Assembly: GCF_036924645.1 (NCBI RefSeq)
Contig: NZ_JAZHRX010000001.1
Location: 1,612,001 to 1,676,000, forward strand
Length of the DNA: 64,000 bases
DNA from: Bradyrhizobium sp. AZCC 2176
Lineage (GTDB): Bacteria > Pseudomonadota > Alphaproteobacteria > Rhizobiales > Xanthobacteraceae
Direction: 5' to 3'
The notes under the pieces were generated by a model, which did no database searches, was not told the DNA's origin, and was given only the letters and a program-made list of their open reading frames with translations. Position numbers and translations under genes: made by a program. The stretch's first letter is position 1, and each line of letters opens with the position of its first letter. Below are positions 8,408 through 18,849 of the stretch, piece by piece.

Positions 8408-9496
8408 ATGCGTGCTATCAGGACCAACGGCATCCGCTCCCGCCTGAGCGCTCTCTCGAGCGCTCTCTTGGCTTCCCTTGCCGGGCTGTGCGCGATTGCG
8501 GGCTTGATGGCGAGCAATGTGGTGGCCGCGGATGAGCCCCGGCCGCCGCTCGCGATCCAGTTTTCGCTCGATCGTCCGATCGATGCCGCAGCCGCGCCGT
8601 TCGTGATGGCCGCAGCCGGCGGCCTGTTCAGCGCGGAAGCGCTTGCGGTCACGATCAACATCGCCAGCGGATCGTCGGATGCGATTGCGCGCGTCGCGGC
8701 AGGCACCAGCGATTTCGCCCTCGTCGACATCAACGCTCTTATGCGGTTTCGCGACAAGGACAAGCAGGGCGGCCCCAGGATCAAGGCGGTGTTCATGCTC
8801 TCCAACAAGGCGCCCTATGCCATCATCGCCCGCAGGAGCCGCGGCGTCCGCGCGCTGACCGACATCGAGGGCAAGAATCTCGGCGTCGCCGAAGGCGACC
8901 TGTCGGTGCGGCTGTGGCCGGCGGTGGCACATCTGAACGGCATCAAGATCAAGAGCGTGAAACAGAGCAGCATCAGCGCCGCGGTGCGCGAGCCGATGCT
9001 GTCGGCAGGCCAGATCGATGCCGCGACCGGATTCTCCTATCTGTCCGCGATCAATCTGCGGGACCGCGGCGTGCCTGCCGATGATCTGGCGGTGCTGAAA
9101 TTCGCCGACTATGGCTGCGAGGCCTATGGCTTCGCTGTTATCGTCAATCCGGCGCTGGCGGCCGCCAAGCCCGAGGCGGTGAAGGGCTTCGTGCGGGCCG
9201 TGATCGGCGGCCTGCATCAGACCATAAAGGACCCCGCGGGCGCCGCGGCCGAAGTCGCCAATCGCATGGACGGCGGCTCAAGGGACCTCGAACTCGAGCG
9301 CCTGCAAGCCATCCTGCGCGACAACATCCTGACCAGCGAGGTGAAACGCAACGGCATCGGCGCGATCGATCCGGCGCGCTTCGAGCGCTCGATCGACCAG
9401 GTCGCGGAAGATTTCAAGTTTCAGAAGCGCCCGCAGGCCTCCGACATCTTCGACGACCAGTTCCTGCCGCCGCTCAACGACCGTTTGATTAATTGA
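8408..9496 (+). CDS. ABC transporter substrate-binding protein (NMT1/SsuA-like)
   Basis: 362 residues from ATG 8408; the frame is open to 8312 but the signal peptide (SALLASLAGLCAIAGLMASNVVAAD) fits the later start. The body has the NMT1/THI5-like fold: a substrate-binding start at AIQFSLDRPIDAAAAPFVMA, then ASGSSDAIARVAAGTSDFA, and a lobe with TDIEGKNLGVAEG. Relatives bind sulfonates, nitrate, pyrimidine precursors or aromatic acids. No permease or ATPase gene is adjacent, so the substrate stays open. No obvious Shine-Dalgarno site precedes the start. Confidence 0.8.
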   Translation: MRAIRTNGIRSRLSALSSALLASLAGLCAIAGLMASNVVAADEPRPPLAIQFSLDRPIDAAAAPFVMAAAGGLFSAEALAVTINIASGSSDAIARVAAGTSDFALVDINALMRFRDKDKQGGPRIKAVFMLSNKAPYAIIARRSRGVRALTDIEGKNLGVAEGDLSVRLWPAVAHLNGIKIKSVKQSSISAAVREPMLSAGQIDAATGFSYLSAINLRDRGVPADDLAVLKFADYGCEAYGFAVIVNPALAAAKPEAVKGFVRAVIGGLHQTIKDPAGAAAEVANRMDGGSRDLELERLQAILRDNILTSEVKRNGIGAIDPARFERSIDQVAEDFKFQKRPQASDIFDDQFLPPLNDRLIN

Positions 9497-9578
9497 TCCC
9501 GCTCTGGTTCTGAACCGCGATCCCTGATTAGAATGCGTCTCTGATCGCTTCCCCATTGCTGCCGAGTCGCTAAACCTG

Positions 9579-11357
9579 ATGTCCATGCTGCGCCTTTACA
9601 CTCGCGTCCTCGAGCTGCTCGGCAAGGAGGCGCGGCTGGGCTGGATTCTCGCCATCGCCAACCTGCTGCTGGCCGGCGCGCAATTCGCCGAGCCGGTGCT
9701 GTTCGGCAAGATCGTCGACGTGCTCTCGGGCAGGCCGCAGACCGGGCCGCTGGCTTCGAACTCGGCCTGGCCGCTGCTGGCGGCCTGGGTGGCGTTCGGC
9801 CTGTTCACCATCGGCTGCAGCGCCATTGTCGCGCTCCACGCCGACAAGCTGGCGCATCGCCAGCGTCAGGCGGTGCTGACGGATTACTTCGAACACATCA
9901 TGCAGTTGCCGCTGACCTTCCACACCGGCACCCATTCCGGCCGGCTGATGAAGGTGATGCTGAACGGCACCGACTCGCTGTGGCGGCTTTGGCTCGCCTT
10001 CTTCCGCGAGCACTTTGCCGCCATCCTGTCGCTGGTGGTGCTGCTGCCGCTGGCGCTTTATATCAACTGGCGGCTGGCGATCCTGTTGTTCGTGCTGTGC
10101 GTGGTGTTCACCGTGCTGACGACGCTGGTGGTGCGCAAGACCTACGGCATGCAGAGCGAGGTCGAGGCGCAGTACAGCGATCTGTCCGCGCGCGCCTCCG
10201 ACGCGCTCGGCAATGTCGCGCTGGTGCAGAGCTTCGTGCGGATCGACGCCGAAGTTCAGGGGTTGCGCTTCGTCGCCGACAAGCTGCTCGCCGCGCAGAT
10301 GCCGGTGCTGGGCTGGTGGGCGCTAGTCACCGTCATCACCCGCGCCTCTACCACCATCACTGTGCTCGCGATCTTCACCGTCGGCATCTACCTGCACGCA
10401 CAGGGACAGACGACGGTCGGCGAGATCGTGATGTTCGTGAGCTTCGCGACCATGCTGATCCAGAAGCTCGAACAGGTGGTGAGCTTCATCAACAGCGTGT
10501 TCATGGAGGCGCCGCGCTTGCAGGAATTCTTCGACGTGCTGGACGCAGTACCCGCGGTACGCGACCGGCCGGGCGCCATGGATACCGGGCGGCTTTCCGG
10601 CCTCGTCGAATTCCACGACGTCTCGTTTTCCTATGACGGCAAGCGGCCCGCGGTCGAAGACGTTTCGTTTACCGCTTTGCCCGGCCAGACCATCGCCCTG
10701 GTCGGCCCGACCGGCGCCGGCAAATCCACCGCAATCGCGCTGTTGCACCGCGCCTTCGATCCGCAATCCGGCATCATCAAGATTGACGGCATGGATATCC
10801 GCGGCCTGAAGCTGACCGCGCTGCGGCGGAACATCGGCGTCGTGTTCCAGGAGGCGCTGCTGTTCAACCGTTCGATCGCCGAGAACCTGCAGGTCGGCAA
10901 GCCGGACGCGACCGACGAGGAAATGCGCATTGCCGCGAGCCGCGCGCAGGCGCTCGAATTCATCGAACGCAGCGACAAGAAATTCGAGACCCATGCCGGC
11001 GAGCGCGGCCGCATGCTGTCCGGCGGCGAACGGCAACGGCTGTCGATCGCGCGCGCGCTGTTGAAAGACCCGCCGATCCTGATCCTCGACGAGGCGACCA
11101 GTGCGCTCGACGCCGTCACCGAGGCCAAGGTCAATGCGGCCCTCGACGAGGTCATGAAGGGCCGCACCACCTTTGTGATCGCGCACCGCCTTTCAACCAT
11201 TCGCAACGCCACCCGTATCCTGGTGTTCGACAATGGCCGCGTGATCGAAAGCGGAACTTTTGATGAACTGGTGACCAAGGGCGGACGCTTTGCGGAACTC
11301 GCGAAGGCCCAGTTCATGGTGCAGGAGAATGCGCGCGCCGGAATCGAGGCCAAATAG
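9579..11357 (+). CDS. ndvA: Glucan ABC exporter, fused permease-ATPase (NdvA-type)
   Basis: 592 residues, the normal length of NdvA/ChvA. Residues 20-300 form the six-helix exporter domain. The ATPase follows, with Walker A GPTGAGKS at 376-383, signature LSGGERQ at 480-486 and Walker B ILILDE at 500-505. The N-terminus [12 protein letters not shown] is like that of the rhizobial cyclic beta-glucan exporters. These proteins move cyclic beta-glucan across the inner membrane to the periplasm, needed for osmoadaptation and nodule infection. The glucan synthase is not next to it. The NdvA name is inferred from overall resemblance; a general lipid or peptide exporter is less likely. Confidence 0.85.
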   Translation: MSMLRLYTRVLELLGKEARLGWILAIANLLLAGAQFAEPVLFGKIVDVLSGRPQTGPLASNSAWPLLAAWVAFGLFTIGCSAIVALHADKLAHRQRQAVLTDYFEHIMQLPLTFHTGTHSGRLMKVMLNGTDSLWRLWLAFFREHFAAILSLVVLLPLALYINWRLAILLFVLCVVFTVLTTLVVRKTYGMQSEVEAQYSDLSARASDALGNVALVQSFVRIDAEVQGLRFVADKLLAAQMPVLGWWALVTVITRASTTITVLAIFTVGIYLHAQGQTTVGEIVMFVSFATMLIQKLEQVVSFINSVFMEAPRLQEFFDVLDAVPAVRDRPGAMDTGRLSGLVEFHDVSFSYDGKRPAVEDVSFTALPGQTIALVGPTGAGKSTAIALLHRAFDPQSGIIKIDGMDIRGLKLTALRRNIGVVFQEALLFNRSIAENLQVGKPDATDEEMRIAASRAQALEFIERSDKKFETHAGERGRMLSGGERQRLSIARALLKDPPILILDEATSALDAVTEAKVNAALDEVMKGRTTFVIAHRLSTIRNATRILVFDNGRVIESGTFDELVTKGGRFAELAKAQFMVQENARAGIEAK

Positions 11358-11569
11358 GGCCTGCGTGAGCGCGATCACGGTTTGGGCATCGCCGAATTTG
11401 CGACGATTTCGTTCACCATTTAATCGCCCGGGCTCTGTTCTGGCCCGCCAAGCCGGTATAGGTTTGCGCCTGCCGCAAAGCGACGGCACCGGACACGCTT
11501 GAAACCCGATCGTTAGCTTCTCAAGGACCTCCTTTTCGAAGGCGGGTCTCAAAGGACCGGAACGGAAAA

Positions 11570-12988
11570 GTGCATTTTCTTCGCCTGCTGCCTCGCCATT
11601 CGTCGTTGAACTGGATCTTCCTCGTGGCGGCACTTGCCGTCGTGACGCCGCGCGCCGTGCACGCCGAAGCGTTGCTGGTCGTCGAAGCCGATACCGGCAA
11701 GGTCCTGCAGGCCGACAACGCCACCATGCCCTGGTATCCGGCATCGGTGACCAAGATCATGACGGCCTACGTCACGCTGAAGGCAGTGAAGGAAGGGCGT
11801 CTGTCGCTCGACACGCTGCTGACGGTGTCGCCGGTCGCAGCCTCGCAGTCGCCGTCCAAGATGGGTTTTCGTCCGGGCATTCAGGTCACCGTCGACAACG
11901 CGCTGAAGATGATGATGGTGAAATCGGCCAACGACATGGCCGTGGTGCTCGCCGAGGGCGTCGGCGGATCGGTCGACGGTTTCTCGGCGATGATGAACCA
12001 GACCGCCTCGAGGCTCGGCATGACGCAGACGAGCTACGTCAATCCGAACGGCCTGCCGGCGGACGGACAGATCACCTCCGCGCGCGATCTCGCGATCCTG
12101 GCGCGCGCCGTCATTCGCGACCTGCCGGAATACGAATACTTCATGCACATCCCCTCGATTCGCTACGGCCGCAGGGTGACGCCGAACTTCAACAAGCTGA
12201 TCGGACGCTATCCGGGCGCCGACGGTTTCAAGACCGGCTTCATATGCGCTTCCGGCTACAATCTGGTCGCTTCCGCCACGCGCAACGGCAAGCGGCTGAT
12301 TGCCGTCGTGCTCGGCGCTTCCTCGGGACAGGCGCGCGCGGTTCGCGCGGCGCAATTGCTGGAGCGTGGCTTCGGCGGCAACGGGCTGGGCTGGCTGAAG
12401 CCCGCGCTCGGCACCGTCGACAATCTGGTCCCGATCGATGCGACGCCGCCGAACCTGCGCGAGGAGATGTGCAACGGCAAGCGCAAGCGACCGGCCACCG
12501 ACGAGGATGCCGACGTCGTCGCCGCCAATGGCAGCGCGTCGAGCGGCGAGACCGCGGTCACGTTCTTCACCGCCGGGCTGCAGCCGCCGATTGGCAAGCC
12601 CTCGGAATTGCTGGCTGCCGCGGCGGAGCCGTCCGAGCCTGTTCCGGTCTACACCGGCCCGACCAAGACCGGCCCTGCCTTGATCGCGGCCATTGCGGCT
12701 GAGGCCGAGAAGCAGACGCCGGCCAAGCGCGCCAAGAAATCGAAGATTGCAGCGAAGAAGCCTGACGCCGCGGCGCCCCAGGCTGAAGCCAGCGCGAAGC
12801 CGGCAGCCAAGCCTGCTGCGGTCAGGCATGCGAACGCCAGACCGGACGCTGCCGCCAAACCGGCTGCCTCGGCCGAAAAGAAGCCGGCCGCCGCCAAGCC
12901 GGTCGCCGCCGGAGACAAGCCCGCGCCGAAGCCGGCCAAGCCGAAGGCCGCCGCTAAACCCAAGGGCGAAACCAAGCCGGCTGGTTAA
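11570..12988 (+). CDS. D-alanyl-D-alanine carboxypeptidase (S11 family) with Ala/Lys/Pro-rich tail
   Basis: 472 residues from a GTG. A signal peptide ends at VHAEA. The three active-site motifs are intact: SVTK at 59-62, SAN at 119-121 and KTG at 221-223. The enzyme trims the terminal D-Ala from peptidoglycan pentapeptides in the periplasm. From about residue 345 the protein departs from the family: a linker is followed by roughly 90 residues of KPAAKPAAV and KPAKPKAAAK repeats, instead of the usual amphipathic membrane-anchor helix. The very basic tail could bind anionic cell-wall or envelope polymers. The gene stands alone. Confidence 0.88.
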   Translation: MHFLRLLPRHSSLNWIFLVAALAVVTPRAVHAEALLVVEADTGKVLQADNATMPWYPASVTKIMTAYVTLKAVKEGRLSLDTLLTVSPVAASQSPSKMGFRPGIQVTVDNALKMMMVKSANDMAVVLAEGVGGSVDGFSAMMNQTASRLGMTQTSYVNPNGLPADGQITSARDLAILARAVIRDLPEYEYFMHIPSIRYGRRVTPNFNKLIGRYPGADGFKTGFICASGYNLVASATRNGKRLIAVVLGASSGQARAVRAAQLLERGFGGNGLGWLKPALGTVDNLVPIDATPPNLREEMCNGKRKRPATDEDADVVAANGSASSGETAVTFFTAGLQPPIGKPSELLAAAAEPSEPVPVYTGPTKTGPALIAAIAAEAEKQTPAKRAKKSKIAAKKPDAAAPQAEASAKPAAKPAAVRHANARPDAAAKPAASAEKKPAAAKPVAAGDKPAPKPAKPKAAAKPKGETKPAG

Positions 12989-13164
12989 CGGCCTGCGAAG
13001 CCCCTTAATCAGGCAGTTTTTCTACCGTTCGGCCGAACTATTCGAGATCGCTGAAATGCGTCGATAGCACGCAGCCGCTTGCCATCGGCGGCGGCATTCA
13101 CAATACTGCCCAAAACAAGGCGTGCCCGGCCAAGAAACAGGGAAGCAACCAGAGGGGAGATACC

Positions 13165-14847
13165 ATGGAGCGGATCTGGCTCAAGCAATATCCGGCCGGC
13201 GTGCCAGCCGATATCGACGTTACCCAATATTCGTCGCTGGTCGAGCTGTTGGAAGAAAGCTTTGCGAAGTTTGCCGACCGCAAGGCGTTCATCTGCATGG
13301 ACAAGTCGATCAGCTACCGCGATCTCGACGATATGTCGGCCGCACTCGGCGCCTATCTGCAGAGCAAGGGCCTGCAAAAAGGCGCCCGCGTCGCGCTGAT
13401 GATGCCGAACGTGCTGCAATATCCGGTCTCGACAGCGGCCGTGCTGCGTGCCGGCTATGCGGTGGTGAACGTCAACCCGCTCTACACCCCGCGCGAGCTC
13501 GAGCACCAGCTCAAGGATTCCGGTGCGGAAGCGATCGTCGTTCTGGAGAATTTCGCCACCACGGTGCAGCAGGTGATCGCGAAGACCGCGGTCAAGCATG
13601 TGATCGTCGGCAGCATGGGCGATCTCTTGGGCTTCAAGGGTGTGATCGTCAATCTGGTCGTGCGCAAGGTGAAGAAGATGGTGCCGGCCTGGTCGATCCC
13701 GGGTGCAGTCCCGTTCAACGAGGCGCTCGCCGCCGGCCGCAGCCTGAAACTGAACAAGCCGCAGCTCAACCGCGACGACGTCGCCTTCCTGCAATATACC
13801 GGCGGCACCACCGGCGTCTCGAAGGGCGCCACGCTGCTGCACAAGAACATCCTGGCCAACGTGCTGCAGAATGACGCCTGGCTGCAGCCGGCGCTGAAAA
13901 AACCGCCGATTGTCGACCAGATGGTCATCGTCTGCGCGCTGCCGCTTTATCACATCTTTGCACTGACCGCGTGCTACCTGCTGGGCGTGCGGGCCGGCGG
14001 CACTAATCTGCTGATTCCCAACCCCCGCGACATGGCTGGCTTCGTCAAGGAGTTGATGAAACACCAGGTCAGCTTTTTCCCGGCCGTCAACACGCTCTAC
14101 AATGGCCTGTTAAACACGCCGGGCTTCGACAAGCTCGATTTCTCCAAGCTGAAGGTCTCCAACGGCGGCGGCATGGCGGTGCAAAGACCGGTCGCCGAGA
14201 AGTGGCTGAAGGTAACAGGCTGCCCGCTGGCGGAAGGCTATGGCCTGTCGGAAACCTCGCCGGCGCTGACCTGCAACCCCGCCGATACCGACAAGTTCTC
14301 CGGCTCGATCGGGATTCCCGTGCCCTCGACCTATATCTCGATCCGCGACGACGACGGCAAGGAAGTGCCGCTCGGCGAAGCCGGCGAGATCTGCGCCAAG
14401 GGCCCGCAGGTGATGGCCGGCTACTGGAATCGGCCGGAAGAGACCGCGAACGTGATGACCGCGGACGGCTTCTTCCGCACCGGCGACATCGGCGTGATGG
14501 ACGAGCGCGGCTACACCAAGATCGTCGACCGCAAGAAGGACATGATCCTGGTCTCCGGCTTCAACGTCTATCCGAACGAGATCGAGGAAGTGATCGCGAG
14601 CCATCCGGGCGTGCTGGAATGCGCCGTGATCGGCGTCGCCGACTCGAAATCGGGCGAGGCGGTGAAAGCCTTCATCGTCAAGAAGGACCAAAACCTTTCG
14701 GCCGACGAAGTCATCAAGTATTGCGGCACCCAGCTCACCGCCTACAAGGTCCCCAAGCAGATCGAATTCAGGACCGACCTGCCCAAGACCAATGTCGGCA
14801 AGATCCTGCGCCGCGAACTGCGCGACGAAAAGAAGGCCGCGGCCTGA
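13165..14847 (+). CDS. fadD: Long-chain fatty acid-CoA ligase
   Basis: 560 residues with AGAGGGGAGA upstream of the ATG. The adenylate-forming signature YTGGTTGVSKGA is at about 212-223, with EGYGLSETSP and the C-terminal GKILRREL lysine motif. It activates long-chain fatty acids with ATP and CoA for beta-oxidation or lipid synthesis. No other fad genes are next to it. A DUF924 gene starts 18 bases after its stop and may be co-transcribed. Confidence 0.9.
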   Translation: MERIWLKQYPAGVPADIDVTQYSSLVELLEESFAKFADRKAFICMDKSISYRDLDDMSAALGAYLQSKGLQKGARVALMMPNVLQYPVSTAAVLRAGYAVVNVNPLYTPRELEHQLKDSGAEAIVVLENFATTVQQVIAKTAVKHVIVGSMGDLLGFKGVIVNLVVRKVKKMVPAWSIPGAVPFNEALAAGRSLKLNKPQLNRDDVAFLQYTGGTTGVSKGATLLHKNILANVLQNDAWLQPALKKPPIVDQMVIVCALPLYHIFALTACYLLGVRAGGTNLLIPNPRDMAGFVKELMKHQVSFFPAVNTLYNGLLNTPGFDKLDFSKLKVSNGGGMAVQRPVAEKWLKVTGCPLAEGYGLSETSPALTCNPADTDKFSGSIGIPVPSTYISIRDDDGKEVPLGEAGEICAKGPQVMAGYWNRPEETANVMTADGFFRTGDIGVMDERGYTKIVDRKKDMILVSGFNVYPNEIEEVIASHPGVLECAVIGVADSKSGEAVKAFIVKKDQNLSADEVIKYCGTQLTAYKVPKQIEFRTDLPKTNVGKILRRELRDEKKAAA

Positions 14848-14865
14848 GGGGCATACGGGCCCCTC

Positions 14866-15417
14866 ATGGTTGAAGCTTCCGTCACGCCGGCCGGGATTCT
14901 GACGTTCTGGCGTGACGCCGGCCCCGAGCGCTGGTACAGCCGCGACCACGCGTTCGATGCGGAGGTGCGCCGGCGCTTTTTCGGCCTGTGGCAGCGCGCG
15001 GCCGCCGGCGAGCTATCCTCATGGGAAGCCAGCGATGACGGTGCGGTGGCGCTGGTCATCGTGCTCGACCAGTTTCCCCGCAACATGTTCCGCGGCGACA
15101 TCAGGACCTATGCCAGCGATGCCGAGGCGCGTGAGGCGGCGCATCGCGCCATCGATCGCGGCGTGGACGCGCGGATCGATCCCGCTTTACGTGAATTCCT
15201 CTATCTGCCGTTCATGCATTCGGAGCATCTCGCCGACCAGTTGCGCTGCATCGAATTGCAGCGCGCGGCCGGCCATACCGAAAGCCTGAAATGGGCCGAG
15301 CATCACGCCGAGATCATCCGGCGCTTCGGCCGCTTCCCTCACCGCAACCGCCTCCTGGGCCGCGCGACCACGCCAGAGGAGCAGGCCTTTCTGGACGAAG
15401 GCGGCTTTTCGCCGTGA
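14866..15417 (+). CDS. DUF924 family protein
   Basis: 183 residues, typical for DUF924. The family pattern is clear: ILTFWRDAGPERWY at the start, ALVIVLDQFPRNMFRG at 61-76, EFLYLPFMHSEHLADQ and a GRFPHRNRLLGR C-terminal block. Members are alpha-helical TPR-like proteins with no established function. It follows fadD closely on the same strand. Confidence 0.9.
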   Translation: MVEASVTPAGILTFWRDAGPERWYSRDHAFDAEVRRRFFGLWQRAAAGELSSWEASDDGAVALVIVLDQFPRNMFRGDIRTYASDAEAREAAHRAIDRGVDARIDPALREFLYLPFMHSEHLADQLRCIELQRAAGHTESLKWAEHHAEIIRRFGRFPHRNRLLGRATTPEEQAFLDEGGFSP

Positions 15418-15490
15418 TGACGCAAGCGTGAACGGCCTTCACCGTTGCCGTTTCGAGCCTGACGAATATTGTGCCGGTCACCTGCCCGGT

Positions 15491-15570
15491 CTAGAGCATT
15501 CGCTCTAGATTCTTGTTCTGACGCGTTTTCTTCACGCGAACCGGTATCCACTTCGCTCGAAAACGCTATA
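15491..15570. repeat. Extragenic palindromic repeat (CTAGAGC / GAAAACGCT type)
   Basis: CTAGAGC at 15491-15497 is inverted at 15502-15508, followed by GACGCGTTTTC, TTCACGCG and GGTATCCACTTCGCTCG segments ending in AAAACGCT. This combination is a recurrent intergenic repeat of Bradyrhizobium and Rhodopseudomonas. It lies in the promoter gap of the peroxiredoxin gene. Confidence 0.65.
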
Positions 15571-15603
15571 AGACACCACCCGCTCATTGAGGGAGAACTG
15601 ACG

Positions 15604-16089
15604 ATGACGATCCAAGTTGGCGACAAGCTGCCGGAAGCCAAGTTTCGCGTGATGACGGCGGAAGGGCCGCAGGTCAAAACCACCGACGATATTTTCAAGG
15701 GCAAGAAGGTGGCGCTGTTCGCGGTGCCCGGCGCCTATACCGGCACCTGCCACAAGATGCACCTGCCCAGCATCTTCCTCAACGCCTATGCCATCAAGGA
15801 CAAGGGCGTGAACACCATCGCCATCGTCTCCGTCAACGACGCCTTCGTCATGAACGCCTGGAAGCGCGACACCGACCAGCGCGACGAGGCGGTGTTCCTC
15901 GCCGACGGCAATGCCGATTTCACCAAGGCGATCGGCATGGAGCTCGACGCCTCCGGCAACGGGCTCGGCATCCGCTCCAAGCGCTACTCGATGCTGGTCG
16001 ACGACGGCGTGGTGAAGAAGCTCAACCTCGAGCCCGCGCCCGGCAAGGTCGAGGTCTCCGGCGGCGACACGCTGCTGGGGCAGCTTTAA
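15604..16089 (+). CDS. Peroxiredoxin (Prx5-like, redoxin domain)
   Basis: 161 residues from ATG 15604, preceded by GAGGGAGA. The peroxidatic Cys lies at position 49 in VPGAYTGTCHKMHLP. Prx5-type enzymes reduce hydrogen peroxide and organic hydroperoxides in the cytoplasm, using thioredoxin or glutaredoxin-linked thiols. No second Cys is present, so this is a 1-Cys form. The protein has the usual family length. A perfect palindromic repeat follows the stop. Confidence 0.92.
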   Translation: MTIQVGDKLPEAKFRVMTAEGPQVKTTDDIFKGKKVALFAVPGAYTGTCHKMHLPSIFLNAYAIKDKGVNTIAIVSVNDAFVMNAWKRDTDQRDEAVFLADGNADFTKAIGMELDASGNGLGIRSKRYSMLVDDGVVKKLNLEPAPGKVEVSGGDTLLGQL

Positions 16090-16116
16090 GAGTAAGCGCC
16101 TTCGCCTCAGGGAATT

Positions 16117-16147
16117 CGTCATGGCCGGGCTTGTCCCGGCCATGACG
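16117..16147. repeat. Perfect 13-bp palindromic repeat (CGTCATGGCCGGG type), probable bidirectional terminator
   Basis: CGTCATGGCCGGG at 16117-16129 is perfectly inverted at 16135-16147 across CTTGT. It lies between the convergent peroxiredoxin and rnhA genes. A longer member of the same family is at 22950-23040. Confidence 0.8.
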
Positions 16148-16198
16148 GCGAGATGGTGGGTTTCGCCGCGGCTCTCTATCCACCCTACGAATCCAGCC

Positions 16199-16672
16199 CT
16201 ACTTCCCCACCCTCTCCTGCAGCCGCGCCATCGCGATACCGTCGCGTGCGAGTTGATCGGCGCGCTCGTTTTCAGCGTGGCCGGCGTGGCCCCTGATCCA
16301 GTGCCAGCGCACCTGGTGCGGCTTCAGCGCGGCGTCGAGACGCTGCCAGAGATCGACGTTCTTGACCGGCTTCTTGTCTGCGGTGCGCCAGCCGTTTTTC
16401 TTCCAGCCATGAATCCAGCCGGTGATGCCCTGGCGGACGTACTGGCTGTCGGTGGTGAGATCGACCACGCATGATTTCTTCAGCGCTTCCAGCGCCGAGA
16501 TCGCCGCCATCAGTTCCATGCGGTTATTGGTGGTGTGCGTCTCGCCGCCCTTCAATTCCTTTTCGGTCTCGCCGAATTTCAGGATGGCGCCCCAGCCGCC
16601 GGGGCCGGGATTGCCCGAGCAGGCGCCGTCGGTGAAGACCGTCACGTGGGGCAGTTCGCTCAAGCGGCGCAT
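16199..16672 (-). CDS. rnhA: Ribonuclease HI
   Basis: 157 residues. The four catalytic acids are visible: D15 ([14 protein letters not shown]), E53 (NNRMELMA), D75 (TTDSQYV) and D138 (NERADQLA). The enzyme removes RNA from RNA-DNA hybrids in replication and repair. Its start overlaps the end of thrB by 13 bases. The order ispH-thrB-rnhA is a familiar alphaproteobacterial operon. Confidence 0.95.
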   Translation of the reverse strand: MRRLSELPHVTVFTDGACSGNPGPGGWGAILKFGETEKELKGGETHTTNNRMELMAAISALEALKKSCVVDLTTDSQYVRQGITGWIHGWKKNGWRTADKKPVKNVDLWQRLDAALKPHQVRWHWIRGHAGHAENERADQLARDGIAMARLQERVGK

Positions 16673-17640
16673 CCTGATTGAGTCAAGCCGTAATCGCGCA
16701 CGCTTCCGACGTTCTGGTGGAAGCGCAGCTTGCGGACGTATTCGAGCGGGTCCTTTGGCTTAACCAGCGCGCCCGGCGGCACGTTGAGAAAATCGACCAG
16801 CCGCGTCAGCAGGAAACGCAGCGCCGCGCCGCGCGCCAGCAGCGGCAACGCCTCCTGCTCGGCATCAGACAATTGGCGCTCGCGGCCATAGGCGTTGAGC
16901 AGTGCGCGGGCCTTGGTGACGTTGAAGGAATGATCCGCCTCGAAGCACCACGCGTTCAGGCAGATCGCGACGTCGTAGGCCAGCATGTCGTTGCAGGAAA
17001 ACGGGAAGTCGATCAGTCCCGACAGTCTGTCGCCGAGGAAGAACACGTTGTCGGGAAACAGATCGGCATGGATGATGCCGGGAGGCAGATCTTTCGGCCA
17101 GCACGCTTCAAGGTGATCGAGCTCGCGCGCGATGAAGTCCTGCAAGCCGGGCGCGACGCTATCGGCACGCGGGGCTGCGAGATCGAACATTGGCCGCCAG
17201 CCCTCGACCGACAGCGGGTTCTTGCGGAACATCGGGAAGTCGCGCCCCGCCAGATGCATTTTGGCGAGCGCCTCGCCGACGCCGGCGCAGTGCGCGGCAT
17301 TGGGCCGCCGCGGCCACATGCCTTCGAGAAAGTTGATGATCGCCGCGGGACGGCCCGCAAGCTCGCTATAGACTTCGCCCTTGCGATTGCGCGCCGGCTG
17401 CGGGCAGCGCACGCCGCGCTCGGCCAGATGCGCCATCAGCGACAGGAAATACGGCAAATCGTCTACTGCCACGCGCTTTTCATAGAGCGTGAGGATGAAC
17501 GCGCCCTTGCTGGCATGCAGCAGGAAGTTGGAATTCTCGACGCCCTCGGCAATGCCCTTGTAGGAGAGCAAGTCGCCGATGTCGTAGCCTTTCAGGAACT
17601 CCGCGAGGTCTTCGGCGGCGACGTCGGTGTAAACCGCCAT
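16660..17640 (-). CDS. thrB: Homoserine kinase (APH-fold type)
   Basis: 326 residues. Motifs of the aminoglycoside-phosphotransferase-like homoserine kinase are present: [21 protein letters not shown] near the N-terminus (nucleotide lobe), the catalytic [14 protein letters not shown] at about 192-205 and [11 protein letters not shown]. It phosphorylates homoserine for threonine synthesis. It follows ispH by 5 bases and overlaps rnhA. Confidence 0.93.
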   Translation of the reverse strand: MAVYTDVAAEDLAEFLKGYDIGDLLSYKGIAEGVENSNFLLHASKGAFILTLYEKRVAVDDLPYFLSLMAHLAERGVRCPQPARNRKGEVYSELAGRPAAIINFLEGMWPRRPNAAHCAGVGEALAKMHLAGRDFPMFRKNPLSVEGWRPMFDLAAPRADSVAPGLQDFIARELDHLEACWPKDLPPGIIHADLFPDNVFFLGDRLSGLIDFPFSCNDMLAYDVAICLNAWCFEADHSFNVTKARALLNAYGRERQLSDAEQEALPLLARGAALRFLLTRLVDFLNVPPGALVKPKDPLEYVRKLRFHQNVGSVRDYGLTQSGCAA

Positions 17641-17645
17641 CGCGA

Positions 17646-18629
17646 CTACTCGGCGGCAGCTTCGGGCCGCAGCGAACGCGGCAGCGGGAAGAACTCGTTC
17701 TCCTCCGCGGCCGACACCGTCTCCACATGCAATTCGAAGCGCTCGGCGAAGGCGCCCATGATTTCCTCGACGATCACTTCCGGCGCGGACGCGCCCGCCG
17801 TGATGCCGAGGCTCTTGATGCCCTCGAAGCGCGACCAGTCGAGATCCGAGGCACGCTGCGCCAGCACCGAGACCGGGCAGCCCTCGCGCTCGGCGACTTC
17901 GCGCAGGCGCTGCGAGTTCGACGAGTTCGGCGCGCCGACCACGATCAGCGCATCGACCACCGGCGCCACCTTCTTGACCGCGAGCTGGCGGTTGGTGGTG
18001 GCGTAGCAGATGTCTTCCTTGTGCGGCCCGTTGATGTTCGGAAAACGCTCCTTGAGCAGCGCAACGATCTCCGCGGTGTCGTCGATCGACAGCGTCGTCT
18101 GGGTCACGAAAGCGAGGTTGTTGGGATCCTTCGGCGTGAACGTCTTGGCGTCTTCCGCGGTCTCGATCAACGTCACTGCGCCGGCCGGCAACTGGCCGAG
18201 CGTGCCGACCACCTCGGGGTGGTGGGAATGCCCGATCAGCAGGATTTCGCGGCCGCGCTTGAAATGGATCGCCGCCTCGCGGTGCACCTTCGTGACCAGC
18301 GGGCAGGTCGCATCCAGCGAGAAGAAATTGCGGGCACGGGCATCGGCCGGAACCGATTTGGGAACCCCATGGGCCGAGAACACCACGGGGGCGTTGGTAT
18401 TGTCGGGGATTTCGGCGAGTTCCTCGACGAAGATCGCGCCCTTGGTCTTCAGGCTGTCGACCACGTAGCGGTTATGCACGATTTCGTGACGGACATAGAC
18501 CGGGGCCCCGTAGATGGCGAGCGCCCGCTCCACGGTGTCGATGGCCCGCACCACCCCGGCGCAAAAGCCCCGGGGGGAACAAAGCACGATTCTGAGGTCC
18601 GGTTTCGCTGGCGTCGACACAGAGGGCAT
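17646..18629 (-). CDS. ispH: 4-hydroxy-3-methylbut-2-enyl diphosphate reductase
   Basis: 327 residues. The three cluster-binding cysteines are in place: C23 (PRGFCAGV), C109 (DATCPLV) and C207 ([11 protein letters not shown]). SAHGVP and the GHSHHPEV motif are also present. IspH makes IPP and DMAPP in the last MEP-pathway step using a 4Fe-4S cluster. It leads the ispH-thrB-rnhA unit and is divergent from trcR. Confidence 0.96.
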   Translation of the reverse strand: MPSVSTPAKPDLRIVLCSPRGFCAGVVRAIDTVERALAIYGAPVYVRHEIVHNRYVVDSLKTKGAIFVEELAEIPDNTNAPVVFSAHGVPKSVPADARARNFFSLDATCPLVTKVHREAAIHFKRGREILLIGHSHHPEVVGTLGQLPAGAVTLIETAEDAKTFTPKDPNNLAFVTQTTLSIDDTAEIVALLKERFPNINGPHKEDICYATTNRQLAVKKVAPVVDALIVVGAPNSSNSQRLREVAEREGCPVSVLAQRASDLDWSRFEGIKSLGITAGASAPEVIVEEIMGAFAERFELHVETVSAAEENEFFPLPRSLRPEAAAE

Positions 18630-18849
18630 GGGGCTATCTCGGGGACCGAATCACCCCTAGCCGGCGGGCTGGGAACGGCCAATTCGTATAAGGACTTGGG
18701 ACTGCTTTCAGGCTCTGTCAAGGCACTTTAGCAGACCATTGCGCCAAAGGGGTTGGAAGGCGTATATAGCCCCCTAATTCCCGTCATCACCGATGACCAC
18801 AGGCTTCGCCTCCAAAAAAGGGGTGGGCGAGGCACAAAGGAGATTTGCC

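Noticed and set aside
11549..12829. 426-codon ORF antisense to the D,D-carboxypeptidase
   Set aside because: Shadow of a GC-rich gene; Arg/Gly/His-rich without domains, while the plus-strand frame has three active-site motifs.
16678..18006. 442-codon plus-strand ORF across thrB and ispH
   Set aside because: Antisense shadow; both opposite genes have clear catalytic motifs.
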